NCBI GenBank assembly: GCA_964520045.1
Contig: CAZFMJ010000001.1
Location: forward strand, 1-64,000
Length of the DNA: 64,000 nucleotides
Source: CAZFMJ01 sp964520045
GTDB lineage: Bacteria; Elusimicrobiota; Elusimicrobia; Elusimicrobiales; CAZFMJ01
Direction of reading: 5' to 3'
Shown: one piece after another, positions 1 to 9,011 of the stretch
How positions within the stretch are numbered: position 1 is the stretch's first letter
Layout of the letters: every line of letters starts with the position of its first letter
Program-made: the position numbers and the translations under genes
Notes under the pieces: model-generated
Told to the model about the DNA's origin: nothing
What the model saw: the letters and a program-made list of their open reading frames with translations, nothing else
Databases searched by the model: none

Positions 1-62
1 TGGAATCCCCCATGCCCACTTATCGCACTATTCAACCTTATGTGATTTTTTGGGTGCTGGTC

Positions 63-90
63 TTGACAAATCAAGGGCTTTTGCTATACT
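63..90 (+). promoter_or_regulatory. Sigma-70 type promoter
   Basis: A consensus TTGACA (63-68) is followed after 16 bases by TATACT (85-90). This is the best match to a vegetative promoter in the first part of the window, and it sits 43 bases before the ATG at 133. It would drive the secreted metalloprotease-like gene. Confidence 0.65.
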
Positions 91-132
91 GAATAATATG
101 CCGGTTTTTAGGCGTATGTCCGGGTTTTTTGG

Positions 133-2070
133 ATGAAATTCTCATGGGTAAATATTGCGGCATTCGGCATTTTGCTAGGGGCGGCGCGCGGATTTAATAT
201 GGCACCTCTTATCGGTAAACATAAAAAAATATTTATTTTTGTATCAGCCGTTGTCACTGCGGCGGCATTTTTTTATCCTGCCAAAAGTACATGCGCACAG
301 GGATTAACCGGCGAAGAAAAAGCGAAGCTTGAACGCTGTGTAACAGGGATATCGGGGCTTAATCCAAAAATCGCCGAAGAATGCCTGAAAAACGGATGGC
401 TGGAACAGAAAACAGCAAAAAACTCAGATGGGCTTAAAATTCTTCAGACGGCATATGCACTAAAAGATTATTCCGAGCTTATTGACGCGCATGAAGACCA
501 TCTTTCCCTGTATCATGCGCTGTCTTACAGAATGTATTCTTCCAAAATGCAGGATGCAACCGGTTTTCAGAGGGACGAAGATAAGCTTCTTAACTGGGTT
601 GAGAAATACAAAGGCAAGGCTAAAACAGGGCTTACAAGGCAGGCTTTGCGTTCATGGGACACTTTGGATGAATTTGAAAGGGGATGGCTGGCGCAAAAAA
701 ATATCAATGCCTCCGCATGGAAAACTTTGCCTTTGGGAAAACGGGCGGAATATATATCTGAATATGCGCAAAGCGAAGCAGAAAAAATATTTAGAAATCC
801 TTCGGGCGCATTATATGAGCACGGCGCTGTGGAAAACATTGAGAAGAAGATAAAGTCATTGCAGGATAATATTAGGCCTTCGGACCCGATCTGGAACAGA
901 TTGGAAGGATATAAACGCAAAATGCAGGCTTTTTTTACGGCGCGGGATGAGGCGCAGAAAAAGCTTTCAAAGAAAAAATTGCAAAAATTTTTCGATATAG
1001 ACAAAAACCTAAAAAATCTTCCGCTGGACGAGAGCATTACTGCATTAAACGGATTTTTTGATAATGACGACCGCCTTAAAACGACTCTTTCTGCGAAAAG
1101 TTTGAGGAATGTGGAAAACTTAAAAAAACCGGATTCAGGAATTAAAGACTTAGGACTGATAACCGATATGCTGGAAACGGCAATAAAATCTGAAATTAAG
1201 GGTACTATTGCAGGGGATAGATTTCTGGCGCTTGAAAAACAGTGGGGCCGGTATAAAATAAATTTCAGTCCTGATGCCCGATTGCCGCACTATGACTATA
1301 AAACCGACGAAGTTGTATTTCCGGTTAAAGAGTTTCATTCGTGGCTTAAAAACAGCGGATATGCGGAAAAAGATCTGATTTTAAATAAAGAAGCCTTAAA
1401 AAAAATGGCCCGGTCCTTTTCGGGAACTTTCATCCATGAGACTAAACACAGGGAGCAGTTTAAATGGGCCGAATCCCGGAAGATTCCATGGGTTTACATT
1501 TATGAGCAGGAGGAGGAAGCTGTTAATGCCGCGGCTTCTTATCTTGCCGAACGTTCAGAAAAAGACCCGCAGTTCGCCGAACTAATAGGCTATAGGAACG
1601 AAAAAAAGAAAGATAGTTTAGGTGAATTATGCGCGCTTTTTAAAACAGATCGGAAGGAATTAAATAAACAGACGCGTTTAGCATCCGCTTCGGTTGCAGT
1701 GTCGTTTGAAGCTCTATCGGCATATTTTAGTTCCTTGAGTTCGGAGATTTCCGCTGAAATCGAGAAAAGGAAAAAATCTTCCACGGCGGAGGAATCTGAT
1801 ATGGAAAAAGCCCGCGCTAATCATTTGCCGCCGGCAACAGTAATAATGGAAATAAAATATTTAAAAAATTTGGAAGGCATAATACCTGAAATAAAAACTG
1901 CCGACCTCAAAAACCTTAAAAATTATTTTCAACGCGCTATTTCAGAATACGGCGGCAGGAAAGAGGAAGAACAGTTCTGGGTTGAAAGCACTCGGAGCAA
2001 AATATATTCCGAAGGATCCGATTCTACGCACGGGCAAATTGTGCCCGTGCCGCCGTTTCCCGCACAGTAA
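133..2070 (+). CDS. Exported protein with HExxH zinc-peptidase motif
   Basis: The product is 645 residues, mostly charged and helical, with no family I can name. Residues 435-439 read HETKH, the HExxH zinc-binding and catalytic motif of gluzincin-like peptidases. About 20 residues later a run of Glu followed by AVNAAASYL could supply the third ligand, so a zinc-dependent protease role is inferred. The first ATG (133) follows the promoter at 63-90, but an internal ATG at 199 begins a clean signal peptide (basic KHKK, hydrophobic stretch, A-x-A-like end near STCAQ) and may be the true start. Neither start has a clear Shine-Dalgarno sequence. The protein would act in the periplasm or outside the cell. 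It stands alone, followed by 380 bases without a gene. Confidence 0.7.
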   Translation: MKFSWVNIAAFGILLGAARGFNMAPLIGKHKKIFIFVSAVVTAAAFFYPAKSTCAQGLTGEEKAKLERCVTGISGLNPKIAEECLKNGWLEQKTAKNSDGLKILQTAYALKDYSELIDAHEDHLSLYHALSYRMYSSKMQDATGFQRDEDKLLNWVEKYKGKAKTGLTRQALRSWDTLDEFERGWLAQKNINASAWKTLPLGKRAEYISEYAQSEAEKIFRNPSGALYEHGAVENIEKKIKSLQDNIRPSDPIWNRLEGYKRKMQAFFTARDEAQKKLSKKKLQKFFDIDKNLKNLPLDESITALNGFFDNDDRLKTTLSAKSLRNVENLKKPDSGIKDLGLITDMLETAIKSEIKGTIAGDRFLALEKQWGRYKINFSPDARLPHYDYKTDEVVFPVKEFHSWLKNSGYAEKDLILNKEALKKMARSFSGTFIHETKHREQFKWAESRKIPWVYIYEQEEEAVNAAASYLAERSEKDPQFAELIGYRNEKKKDSLGELCALFKTDRKELNKQTRLASASVAVSFEALSAYFSSLSSEISAEIEKRKKSSTAEESDMEKARANHLPPATVIMEIKYLKNLEGIIPEIKTADLKNLKNYFQRAISEYGGRKEEEQFWVESTRSKIYSEGSDSTHGQIVPVPPFPAQ

Positions 2071-2327
2071 CACTAAATCCCTGCAAAAACTTATTGCTTC
2101 GCCGGATTGACATGAATTGCCAATCCGAAAGTTGCAATTGTCTCCCCACCCAACCCTCCCCCTCAAGGGGGGGGGAAGGAGGAGGAGGTAAAGAAAAAAA
2201 TAAACTCAGCACGGCGATTGTGCCATTTCAATGCGTTGTCTGGGCTCGTTAATTCCCTCCGTGAATACAGTTCCTATTTTTGTAAACTTATTTTGTAAGT
2301 AAAATTTGCCATACGGCGAAAAAAACG
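2071..2327. other. Non-coding stretch with two hairpins
   Basis: No gene is visible. A 7-bp stem CGGATTG/CAATCCG (2103-2127) and a C-rich/G-rich hairpin (about 2154-2180, CCTCCCCCTC against a run of nine G) lie in it. The second resembles the C/G palindromes scattered in many bacterial genomes. Either hairpin could end transcription from the upstream gene, but no T-run follows. Confidence 0.4.
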
Positions 2328-2443
2328 GTAAAATAGACAGGAGGGTAAAAGGTAGACGGGAGATGGTAGAAGGAAACCAGAAGAAGGGAAACGAAGAAAA
2401 AATTTGCTTTACCGTCTCCCGTTTACCCTCTACCTTTTACCGT
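2328..2443. repeat. TAGACGG-family inverted repeat, copy A
   Basis: The left arm (about 2341-2383) carries GGTAAAAGGTAGACGGGAGA and a second GGTAGAAGG. The right arm (2410-2443) carries ACCGTCTCCCGTTTACCC, and its reverse complement matches the left arm with small gaps. The arms are about 35 bases long with a purine-rich middle. This copy has no inner twin hairpin. It ends seven bases before the HIT gene and therefore forms its leader. Confidence 0.75.
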
Positions 2444-2450
2444 CTTTATT

Positions 2451-2792
2451 ATGTCTGACTGCATATTTTGCCGTATAATCAACAAGGATATTAAGTCGCG
2501 GATAGTTCTGGAAACCGACGAAATTATCGCTTTTCATGATTTAAATCCCCAGTCGCCTGTGCATATTTTAATTCTGCCTAAAAAGCATATTCCCGGTCTT
2601 TCGGAATGCGGCGAAGAGGATGCGGCGGTTTTAGGGAAAATTCAGCTTTCTGCAAAGGAATTGGCAGGAAAATTCGGGATAAGCGAAGGCTACAGATTGG
2701 TCGTCAATAACGGCAGGGACGCGGGCCAGTCTGTAGATCATGTGCATTACCATCTTTTGGGCGGAAGAAGAATGGGATGGCCGCCGGGATGA
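2451..2792 (+). CDS. HIT family nucleotide hydrolase (HinT-like)
   Basis: This 113-residue protein begins with the typical CIFCRIINK of HinT-type purine nucleotide phosphoramidases. It carries the histidine triad HVHYHLL (residues 97-103), whose middle histidine is the nucleophile in this family. Length and sequence agree with cytosolic HINT proteins that hydrolyse adenosine phosphoramidates. The ATG lies directly behind repeat copy A, and no Shine-Dalgarno sequence is visible in the repeat tail. It is followed after 29 bases by rpsU, a common neighbour in several bacterial groups. The physiological substrate cannot be read from sequence. Confidence 0.92.
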   Translation: MSDCIFCRIINKDIKSRIVLETDEIIAFHDLNPQSPVHILILPKKHIPGLSECGEEDAAVLGKIQLSAKELAGKFGISEGYRLVVNNGRDAGQSVDHVHYHLLGGRRMGWPPG

Positions 2793-2821
2793 TATTGTGA
2801 AAAAAAGGCTGGTGAATAATT

Positions 2822-3016
2822 GTGGTATTCGTGAAAGTAAGAGACGGAGAAAGCATAGAAGAAGCTATAAGACGCTTTAAGCATGAATGCGAACGAAACG
2901 GCGTACTTAAGGAAGTACGGCGCCGCGAGTTTTATGTTTCCCCAAGTCTGAAACGCAAAATCAAATCACAGGAGGCCAGGCGCAAGGTGCGCAGGGCCGG
3001 CCGCCGTCAAGGCTAA
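2822..3016 (+). CDS. rpsU: 30S ribosomal protein S21
   Basis: The product is 64 residues with the S21 pattern: KVRDGESIEEAIRRFKHECE, then a basic tail (RRKVRRAGRRQG). S21 binds the small ribosomal subunit near the anti-Shine-Dalgarno end of 16S rRNA and helps initiation. The annotated start is GTG at 2822; a second GTG at 2831 gives a shorter N terminus and is equally possible. The order rpsU-dnaG-rpoD is the classic macromolecular synthesis operon. Here a 240-base gap with repeat copy B separates rpsU from dnaG. Confidence 0.93.
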   Translation: MVFVKVRDGESIEEAIRRFKHECERNGVLKEVRRREFYVSPSLKRKIKSQEARRKVRRAGRRQG

Positions 3017-3020
3017 AAGA

Positions 3021-3248
3021 AGGTAGACGGCCCATTCTTTCCATAAATACTTTGAGAATGGGCCGTCCCAAACTCACTGCTTTTAAGGATTGTTTGGGAC
3101 GGTAGACGGGAGATGGTAGACGGAAAAACGAAGAACGGGGACGGGGGATTATTTCTTTGCCGTCCGTCTTTTGTCGTTTGCCTGCCTTCTGCCGTTAGGC
3201 CGTCTTTTGGTATTTGTTTTTACCATCTACCGTTTACCATCTACCTTC
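3021..3248. repeat. TAGACGG-family inverted repeat with twin hairpin, copy B
   Basis: In order: AGGTAGACGG (3021-3030); hairpin 1, CCCATTCT...GAATGGG (3031-3062); hairpin 2, GTCCCAAAC...GTTTGGGAC (3065-3100); GGTAGACGGGAGATGGTAGA (3101-3120); a purine-rich middle; and the right arm TACCATCTACCGTTTACC plus ATCTACCTTC (3221-3248). The whole unit sits between rpsU and dnaG and ends ten bases before the dnaG ATG, so it is transcribed if the three genes form one operon. Confidence 0.85.
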
Positions 3249-3257
3249 TTTAATTAA

Positions 3258-5030
3258 ATGAAAACTCAGGGCATAGCCGATTCGATAAGAGAGCGTCTGG
3301 ATATAGTGGAAGTGGTGCGGGAGTATGTGCCGGCGCTTAAAAAGTCAGGCAGGAATTACAAAGCCTGCTGTCCTTTTCATCATGAACGCACGGCTTCTTT
3401 CACTGTAAGCCAGGAGAAGCAGATATATCACTGTTTCGGCTGCAGCGAAGGGGGGGATTTGTTCAAATTTGTGATGAAAATGGACAACTGCTCTTTTCCC
3501 GAGGCCGCGGAAAAGCTTGCGCGCCGGGCGGGAATAAAGTGGGAGTCCTCCCAATACTCAATGGGTCCGCAGGAAAAAGAGATACAGCAAATAAAGAAAA
3601 CGCTGGAGTTCGCCTGTTCTTTTTACAGGAAGTGTCTGCTTTCAAAGGCGGGGGAAACCGCCGGAAAATATCTCGCAGCGCGGAAAATCAGCGCGGAAAT
3701 CCGCGAAAAATTTGAAATAGGTTTTGCGCCCAACGGCGGGAATGTTTTTGTTAAAGCCGCTTCAGAGGCCGGATTTAAGCCCGATATGCTTGTAAAAGCG
3801 GGGCTGGCCGTCAGGTTTCAAGACGGAAATCTTAGGGACTATTTCCGGGGCAGACTGCTGTTTCCGATAAAAAATTCCAGAGACGAGGTGACGGGCTTCG
3901 GCGGACGGGTGCTGGGGGACGGCGAGCCGAAATATCTTAATTCTCCCGAAACGCCCGTTTTTTCAAAACGAAAATCTCTTTACGGCATAAACAGGGCGCT
4001 CAATGCCGTAAGAAAAGAGAGCAAGATCATTCTGCTTGAGGGGTATACCGATGTCATGGCCCTGCATCAGCATGGGATAGAATACTGCGCGGCTCCGCTG
4101 GGGACGGCTCTTACGCCGGACCATTGCCATTTTCTGAAACGCTGGTGCGAAAATGTGATACTGCTTTTTGATCCCGACGAGGCCGGCGTGAAAGCCGCCG
4201 TAAAAGCGGGCGGACTTTTAACCGAGTCGGGTTTTTTTGTGAAAACGGCTTCTTTGGGCTCGGATTTAGACCCCGACGAATTCCTGCATAAATACGGTCT
4301 GGAGCGGTTTATGAAGGTCCTTGACTGCGCCTGCGATTTGCTGGAATTTCATGCGAACTACACGCTGAAATCATTTAAATTTCCGCTGACCGCCGACAGC
4401 AAGGCAAAAGCCGCCGCCGTTCTTCTTGAGACTGTTTCCAGACAGCCGAACCCCGTTATAAAACAGGAATGGATAAAACAGCTTGCTGAACGGCTTAAGG
4501 TTTCGGAAAGCGCGCTTTACGCCCAGCTGGGCGCGAAAAGAACCGACGGGTTCAGCGCCCGGAGGCCGCCCATGCCGCAATCGGCAAAAAGCGATGTCAT
4601 GCCGAATATAGAAGCGGACATGCTGCATCTGCTTTTAAAACACCCCGAGCTTATTGAAAAAGCCGAAGTTCTGGTTGAGCATGATTTTGAAAGCGCTTTG
4701 TGCTGGAAAGCCTTTTCAGCAATACGAAAGATTTGGGAAAAAGGGATTCCCGGCCCCGCGCTTGTTTCTAAAATGATGGCTGAATTAGGAGAAGATTCCG
4801 AGTTTATTTCACGGCTTTTGGTAAAGCCGTTTGAGTCTGATTTAAAGGGAGAGCAGGATGCCGAATCGCAGTCCCATTCTTTAAGCCAATGCACGGCGGG
4901 CTGCGTAAAACGGATACAGACGCTTTCGGCGGAAAGGCGCTGGAAGGTTCTTCATCAGAAAAAATATTCAAAATTAACCGATGAAGAAAAAATGGAACAT
5001 CTGCGGCTGACCGCGCGTTTGAAATCATAA
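3258..5030 (+). CDS. dnaG: DNA primase
   Basis: This 590-residue primase makes RNA primers at the replication fork. The N-terminal CHC2 zinc finger is intact (C38, H41, C59, C62 in CPFHHE and YHCFGC). The central catalytic and TOPRIM core follows, with EGYTD (from residue 261) and DPDEAG (305-310), which bind the metal ions. The C-terminal third is more divergent, as expected for the helicase-binding domain. The ATG lies just after the right arm of repeat copy B; no good Shine-Dalgarno sequence precedes it. The rpoD gene follows after 30 bases, so they are likely co-transcribed. Length is normal for the family. Confidence 0.97.
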   Translation: MKTQGIADSIRERLDIVEVVREYVPALKKSGRNYKACCPFHHERTASFTVSQEKQIYHCFGCSEGGDLFKFVMKMDNCSFPEAAEKLARRAGIKWESSQYSMGPQEKEIQQIKKTLEFACSFYRKCLLSKAGETAGKYLAARKISAEIREKFEIGFAPNGGNVFVKAASEAGFKPDMLVKAGLAVRFQDGNLRDYFRGRLLFPIKNSRDEVTGFGGRVLGDGEPKYLNSPETPVFSKRKSLYGINRALNAVRKESKIILLEGYTDVMALHQHGIEYCAAPLGTALTPDHCHFLKRWCENVILLFDPDEAGVKAAVKAGGLLTESGFFVKTASLGSDLDPDEFLHKYGLERFMKVLDCACDLLEFHANYTLKSFKFPLTADSKAKAAAVLLETVSRQPNPVIKQEWIKQLAERLKVSESALYAQLGAKRTDGFSARRPPMPQSAKSDVMPNIEADMLHLLLKHPELIEKAEVLVEHDFESALCWKAFSAIRKIWEKGIPGPALVSKMMAELGEDSEFISRLLVKPFESDLKGEQDAESQSHSLSQCTAGCVKRIQTLSAERRWKVLHQKKYSKLTDEEKMEHLRLTARLKS

Positions 5031-5060
5031 GCGGAAACTTATAATAAGAGGAGTTTTAAT

Positions 5061-6770
5061 ATGGCGCATGTGAAAAGAGCTTTAAGAGACCTTGTGGAAC
5101 TCGGCAAGGAGCACGGCTACCTTACGCTTGAAGAAATAAACCGTTCTTTGACTACGGCCACCATGAGCAGCGAGGAAATAGACAGTCTTATGACCACGCT
5201 GGAGGACCTCGGCATAGAAGTGGTGGACCGCAAAAAATTTAAAATGGTGGCTGCGGCGGAAAAAGAGGCTTATACCGAGGAATGGAGTTCCGCGCCGGAT
5301 GTTTCCAATTCCATAAGAATGTATCTTTCCGAAATGGGCAAAGTTCCGCTTTTAAGCCGGGACGAAGAGGTTACGCTTGCCCGCAACATACGGGAGCGCG
5401 AGAGGGAGCTCAGGACTCTTGTGCTTGAGTCGCCTATAACAATGAGGGAAATACGCAATTGGGAGACTCTTATCGAACAGCAGGAAATGACTCCTAAGGA
5501 ACTTATGCCCAGGGGCCGAAAATCGGTGTATGAACTTTCTGCCATGAGGCGCAAAATGAAGAAACTGGCCAAATTTATCACGGCTTCAGAAAGGGCGATA
5601 AATAAGCTTAAGGAAAAACTCAAGAAGTCCGGTCTGGGCGCGAATGTCAGGAAAAATATCGCAAAGCAGATAGATTTCAAAAAAAAGGAAATAGTGCGCA
5701 ACATCGTAGGGCTTAATCTTAATCAGGAAAAGATAAAAAGGCTTACCAATAAGATAAAAAACCTTGCGAACAAAGTGAAAGAATGCAGGGACGAGCTTGA
5801 GAAATATCGTAAACGCTACGGCGATCTGGAAGGCATGAGGCGCTGCTATCAGCTGGTAAAAAAGGGGAAAATGACCGTTAGAGCATTTCGTTCAAAAATA
5901 GGCTTTAATCACAGCGAAGTGGACGCGGCTTTGGAAAATATAGCGGAGGTTAAAGACCGCGAGCACAGGCTTGCTGTATGTCTTCCCATAAAACTTGACG
6001 AGTTTCTTGCGCTCAACGAGAAAATAATGTTCCTTGAGGACCAGATACTTATCGACAAGCTTAAGCTCATAAAAGCCAATCTGCGGCTTGTGGTGTCGAT
6101 AGCGAAGAAACATGTCAATTCAAATCTGGAGCTTTCAGACCTGATACAGGAAGGCGGGCTGGGCCTTATGAAAGCGGTGGAAAAATTCGAGTATAAGAGG
6201 GGATTTAAATTTTCCACGTACGCCACATGGTGGATAAGGCAGTCTATAAACCGGGCCATAGCCGACCAGGCCCGCACCATAAGAATTCCTGTCCACATGA
6301 AAGAGCTTGTGTCCAAGCTTATGAAGGTCACCCGCAAATACAGGCAGGAATACGGACGGGACCCGTCTATCGAAGAATATACCCGGCACCTGCATATTTC
6401 CATGGATAAGGTTAAAAACGCCATAAAAATAATGCAGGATCCGATATCCCTTGCGACCCCTATCGGAGAGGATGAGGACTCTCATCTTGAGGATTTCATA
6501 GAAGATAAGACCGGTCTGCCCCCGTCCCATTCCGCGGTGGAGTATCTGCGGCGGCGCGAAGTGGCAAAAGTTCTTTCCAGTCTTACGGAGCGGGAAGCCA
6601 AGATCATAAAACTGAGATTCGGCATAGACTCAAGATATCCGCGCACTCTTGAGGAGGTGGGAAAGATATTTAAGGTCACGCGCGAAAGGGTGCGCCAGAT
6701 AGAAGCCAAGGCGATACGGAAGCTCAGGCATCCGTCGCGCAGCAAACTGCTTAAGGATTATACGGAGTAA
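5061..6770 (+). CDS. rpoD: RNA polymerase primary sigma factor (sigma-70)
   Basis: This 569-residue product has all group 1 sigma parts: region 1.1 at the N terminus, region 1.2 (SNSIRMYLSEMGKVPLL), a long charged non-conserved insert (about residues 130-310), region 2 with DLIQEGGLGLMKAVEKF (from 360) and WWIRQ (from 390) for -10 recognition and melting, region 3, and region 4.2 (TLEEVGKIFKVTRERVRQIE, from 529) for the -35 box. A strong Shine-Dalgarno (GAGGAG) precedes the ATG. It lies 30 bases downstream of dnaG, the conserved order. Two repeat units follow its stop codon. Confidence 0.98.
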   Translation: MAHVKRALRDLVELGKEHGYLTLEEINRSLTTATMSSEEIDSLMTTLEDLGIEVVDRKKFKMVAAAEKEAYTEEWSSAPDVSNSIRMYLSEMGKVPLLSRDEEVTLARNIRERERELRTLVLESPITMREIRNWETLIEQQEMTPKELMPRGRKSVYELSAMRRKMKKLAKFITASERAINKLKEKLKKSGLGANVRKNIAKQIDFKKKEIVRNIVGLNLNQEKIKRLTNKIKNLANKVKECRDELEKYRKRYGDLEGMRRCYQLVKKGKMTVRAFRSKIGFNHSEVDAALENIAEVKDREHRLAVCLPIKLDEFLALNEKIMFLEDQILIDKLKLIKANLRLVVSIAKKHVNSNLELSDLIQEGGLGLMKAVEKFEYKRGFKFSTYATWWIRQSINRAIADQARTIRIPVHMKELVSKLMKVTRKYRQEYGRDPSIEEYTRHLHISMDKVKNAIKIMQDPISLATPIGEDEDSHLEDFIEDKTGLPPSHSAVEYLRRREVAKVLSSLTEREAKIIKLRFGIDSRYPRTLEEVGKIFKVTRERVRQIEAKAIRKLRHPSRSKLLKDYTE

Positions 6771-6777
6771 ATAAAAG

Positions 6778-6892
6778 AAGACGGTAAACGGCCCATTCCT
6801 TCCTCAAAAGCAGTGAGAATGGGCCGCCCCAAACTCACTGATTTTAATGATTGTTTGGGGCGGGAGAGGGTAGACGGTAGATGGTGAACGGG
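6778..6892. repeat. TAGACGG-family repeat with twin hairpin, copy C
   Basis: AAGACGGTAAACGG is followed by hairpin 1 (CCCATTCC...GAATGGG, 6792-6823), hairpin 2 (GCCCCAAAC...GTTTGGGGC, 6825-6861) and GGGTAGACGGTAGATGG. It starts seven bases after the rpoD stop codon. Hairpin 2 carries paired changes (GCCCC/GGGGC instead of GTCCC/GGGAC in copy B), so base pairing is kept although the bases changed. The twin hairpins could act as a 3' stabiliser or weak terminator for rpoD. Confidence 0.8.
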
Positions 6893-6937
6893 AAAAGGAA
6901 TTGTGGGAAATATTGCAACTACTCAGTAGCAATACTG

Positions 6938-7043
6938 GAACGCAGATGACGCAGTCCCATTCATTCCTTAAAAGCTTTGAGAATGGGACCGTCCCAAACA
7001 CACTGCTTTTAAAGGATAGTTTGGGGCAGCGGTATCTGCGTTC
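6938..7043. repeat. Twin-hairpin unit inside another inverted repeat, copy D
   Basis: The twin hairpin (GTCCCATTC...GAATGGGAC, 6954-6989; GTCCCAAAC...GTTTGGGG, 6991-7026) lies inside an outer perfect inverted repeat GAACGCAGAT (6938-6947) / ATCTGCGTTC (7034-7043). The outer arm ends in the stop codon of the minus-strand membrane protein gene. The two loops contain CCTTAAAAGC and GCTTTTAAAGG, which are complementary apart from one base. Confidence 0.75.
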
Positions 7044-7723
7044 TATTTGATTTCTTTTCTGGCGAAAATTTCCCGCAGCATTTCGGATGCGATATCTTTG
7101 GCTCCCAGTCCTGCGGCTATCGCGAACGCAAGGCCCAGCGAGCCCAGTATGATATTCAGACTTGAGCGGACTATCGATATCGCTATGCCTAACTGTTCAA
7201 AGGCTATAACTCCGGTGAATATTATTACGATGGCATGAACTATCCTGGAAATCACCATTCCGCCCTTTATGTTGTTTGCGGTTGCCGAGTTAAGCACAAT
7301 TTCGCTTATAAAACGCGCAAAGAGGAGACCTCCGAAAGCTACTATTACAGCGGCTATAAGTTTTGGAAGGAATTCCAGCAGCCATCCCAGAAGTATTGAA
7401 ACAGCCGTGAGGTTGAGGGCATTCGCCGCGGATATCATGAATACAAGAAGCGTGGACCAGTAAATAATGAAAACTATTACATAAGAAGGCGATTTTCCCA
7501 AGCCTAGCCGCGCCAGTATTTCATTTATCCCCACTTTGCTTGTATGTTCGTCGATTTTTATTTTCTTTAAAATGCGCTCGCTTACAGTCCTGATGGCTCT
7601 GGCTATAAATAAGCCTATGAGCATGAATAAAAGAGCCGCCAGGATGTTGGGCAGGTAATTTATTATGCTGTCCCATGCTTCAATAAGCGGTTCGATAAAA
7701 AGCTGTATTATGTCTCCGGGCAT
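7043..7723 (-). CDS. Mechanosensitive-channel-type membrane protein
   Basis: This 226-residue protein has four to five membrane segments. Residues such as LLFMLIGLFIARAIRTVSERIL and GGLLFARFISEIV resemble the conserved TM-helix repeats of small MscS-related proteins. The C terminus has a Gly/Ala-rich helix (GLAFAIAAGLGAKDIASEML), like the pore-lining helix of MscS. I infer a role in relieving osmotic stress, but no MscS cytoplasmic vestibule is present. I chose the ATG at 7723, not the upstream in-frame ATG at 7765, because AAGGAGG (7731-7737) lies eight bases before it. The gene diverges from the MFS gene with about 46 bases between starts. Confidence 0.8.
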   Translation of the reverse strand: MPGDIIQLFIEPLIEAWDSIINYLPNILAALLFMLIGLFIARAIRTVSERILKKIKIDEHTSKVGINEILARLGLGKSPSYVIVFIIYWSTLLVFMISAANALNLTAVSILLGWLLEFLPKLIAAVIVAFGGLLFARFISEIVLNSATANNIKGGMVISRIVHAIVIIFTGVIAFEQLGIAISIVRSSLNIILGSLGLAFAIAAGLGAKDIASEMLREIFARKEIK

Positions 7724-7769
7724 ATAGAGCCTCCTTAACCGGCGTAACTGCATAAAAGTATACAAAAAA

Positions 7770-8981
7770 ATGCATGCAAAAAGTATTTTCGGTTTAATAT
7801 TCGCGGTGAACCTGTTTAACTACATAGACCGGCAGGTTCTTTATTCGGTATTTCCGCTTATAAAAATAGATTTAGGTCTTTCGGATACGCAGTTGGGAGC
7901 GCTGGCATCGTCTTTTATGGTGGTTTATATGGTATTTGCCCCTTTTGCCGGGTATATGGGCGATAGGAAACGCCGTCCCTCCCTCATGAGCATAAGCGCT
8001 GTTTTATGGAGCATGGCCACAATGGCCGCGGGATACAGCCGTTCCTATTTTCAGCTTATAACGGCCCGCTCCGCGGTCGGCATAGGCGAGGCCGGATTCG
8101 GCACGATGGCTCCGTCTTTTGCCGCCGAATGGTTTCCCCATGAAAAACGGGCGCGCATCCTTTCATTTTTTAATATGGCGATACCCGTAGGAAGCGCTTT
8201 GGGTTATATTCTCGGAGGGTATCTCGGCCAGCGCTACGGCTGGAGAAACGCTTTTATGATGGTGGGGATTCCCGGCGCCGTTATGGGCGCAACCCTGTAT
8301 TTTTTAAAAGAACCGCGGGAGCATTCGGAGAATACGGCGCCCGCTCCGTCCCTGTCCGGATATAAACCTCTTCTTTTGAATAAAACATATCTGCTGACTT
8401 CTTTTGCGCAGGCCGCGGCCACCTTTTCCGTAGGCGGGCTTGCGGCATGGATGCCTACTTATTTTGTCAGATATTTCGGTTTTGAGATAGGAAAAGCCGG
8501 AATGGTTTTCGGAGGTATCACCGTAATAGCCGGCATATGCGGAAATCTGTCCGGAGGCTTTCTTGCCGATTTTTTCGCAAAAAAGACCGGCAGGGCGTAT
8601 TTCCTTGTGGCATTTTTCAGTTTTCTGGCCGCTATTCCCTGCGCTATCGCCTGCCTGATGTCGGCGCAGATCCACATCGCTTTGATAATGCTTTTCTTCG
8701 CGGAAGTTTTTGTTTTTATGCATACGGGTCCGCTGTATGCGGCCATAATAGACACTGTCCCTTTGAATATGCGCTCTATGGCGTTCGCCCTGAATATTTT
8801 TATAATCCATGCCTTCGGAGATGCGGTGTCTCCCGTGCTTATAGGCATGCTTTCCGATATGCGCGGGCTTAAAACCGCCGTGTTTGCCTGCATACTCGTG
8901 CTTATTGTCGCGGCCGGATTTTCTTGGGCGGCGGGCAGAATGGCAGCAACGGAAGCAAAAGAGGCAACAGAAGCAATATAA
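7770..8981 (+). CDS. MFS transporter, Spinster-like
   Basis: The product has 403 residues and about 12 membrane segments. The N terminus NLFNYIDRQVLYSVFPLIK, the loop GYMGDRKRRP between helices 2 and 3 (MFS motif A), and GEAGFGTMAPSFAAEWFP are typical of the Spinster-like/hexuronate-like MFS group. Substrate is unknown. No Shine-Dalgarno precedes the ATG, and the start lies a few bases past a TATACA, so a very short or absent leader is possible. It is divergent from the mechanosensitive-type gene and is followed by an rRNA/tRNA pseudouridine synthase. Confidence 0.88.
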   Translation: MHAKSIFGLIFAVNLFNYIDRQVLYSVFPLIKIDLGLSDTQLGALASSFMVVYMVFAPFAGYMGDRKRRPSLMSISAVLWSMATMAAGYSRSYFQLITARSAVGIGEAGFGTMAPSFAAEWFPHEKRARILSFFNMAIPVGSALGYILGGYLGQRYGWRNAFMMVGIPGAVMGATLYFLKEPREHSENTAPAPSLSGYKPLLLNKTYLLTSFAQAAATFSVGGLAAWMPTYFVRYFGFEIGKAGMVFGGITVIAGICGNLSGGFLADFFAKKTGRAYFLVAFFSFLAAIPCAIACLMSAQIHIALIMLFFAEVFVFMHTGPLYAAIIDTVPLNMRSMAFALNIFIIHAFGDAVSPVLIGMLSDMRGLKTAVFACILVLIVAAGFSWAAGRMAATEAKEATEAI

Positions 8982-9011
8982 AGCCGAGATTGGGAAATTA
9001 GGCTCTTCTAT

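Noticed and set aside
2103..2180. Possible riboswitch or small RNA
   Set aside because: The hairpins are simple and do not match a riboswitch core I know; the G/C palindrome is of a common intergenic kind.
7726..7765. Longer N terminus of the mechanosensitive-type protein
   Set aside because: The ATG at 7723 has AAGGAGG at ideal distance, while the extension has no ribosome binding site and would nearly touch the divergent gene.
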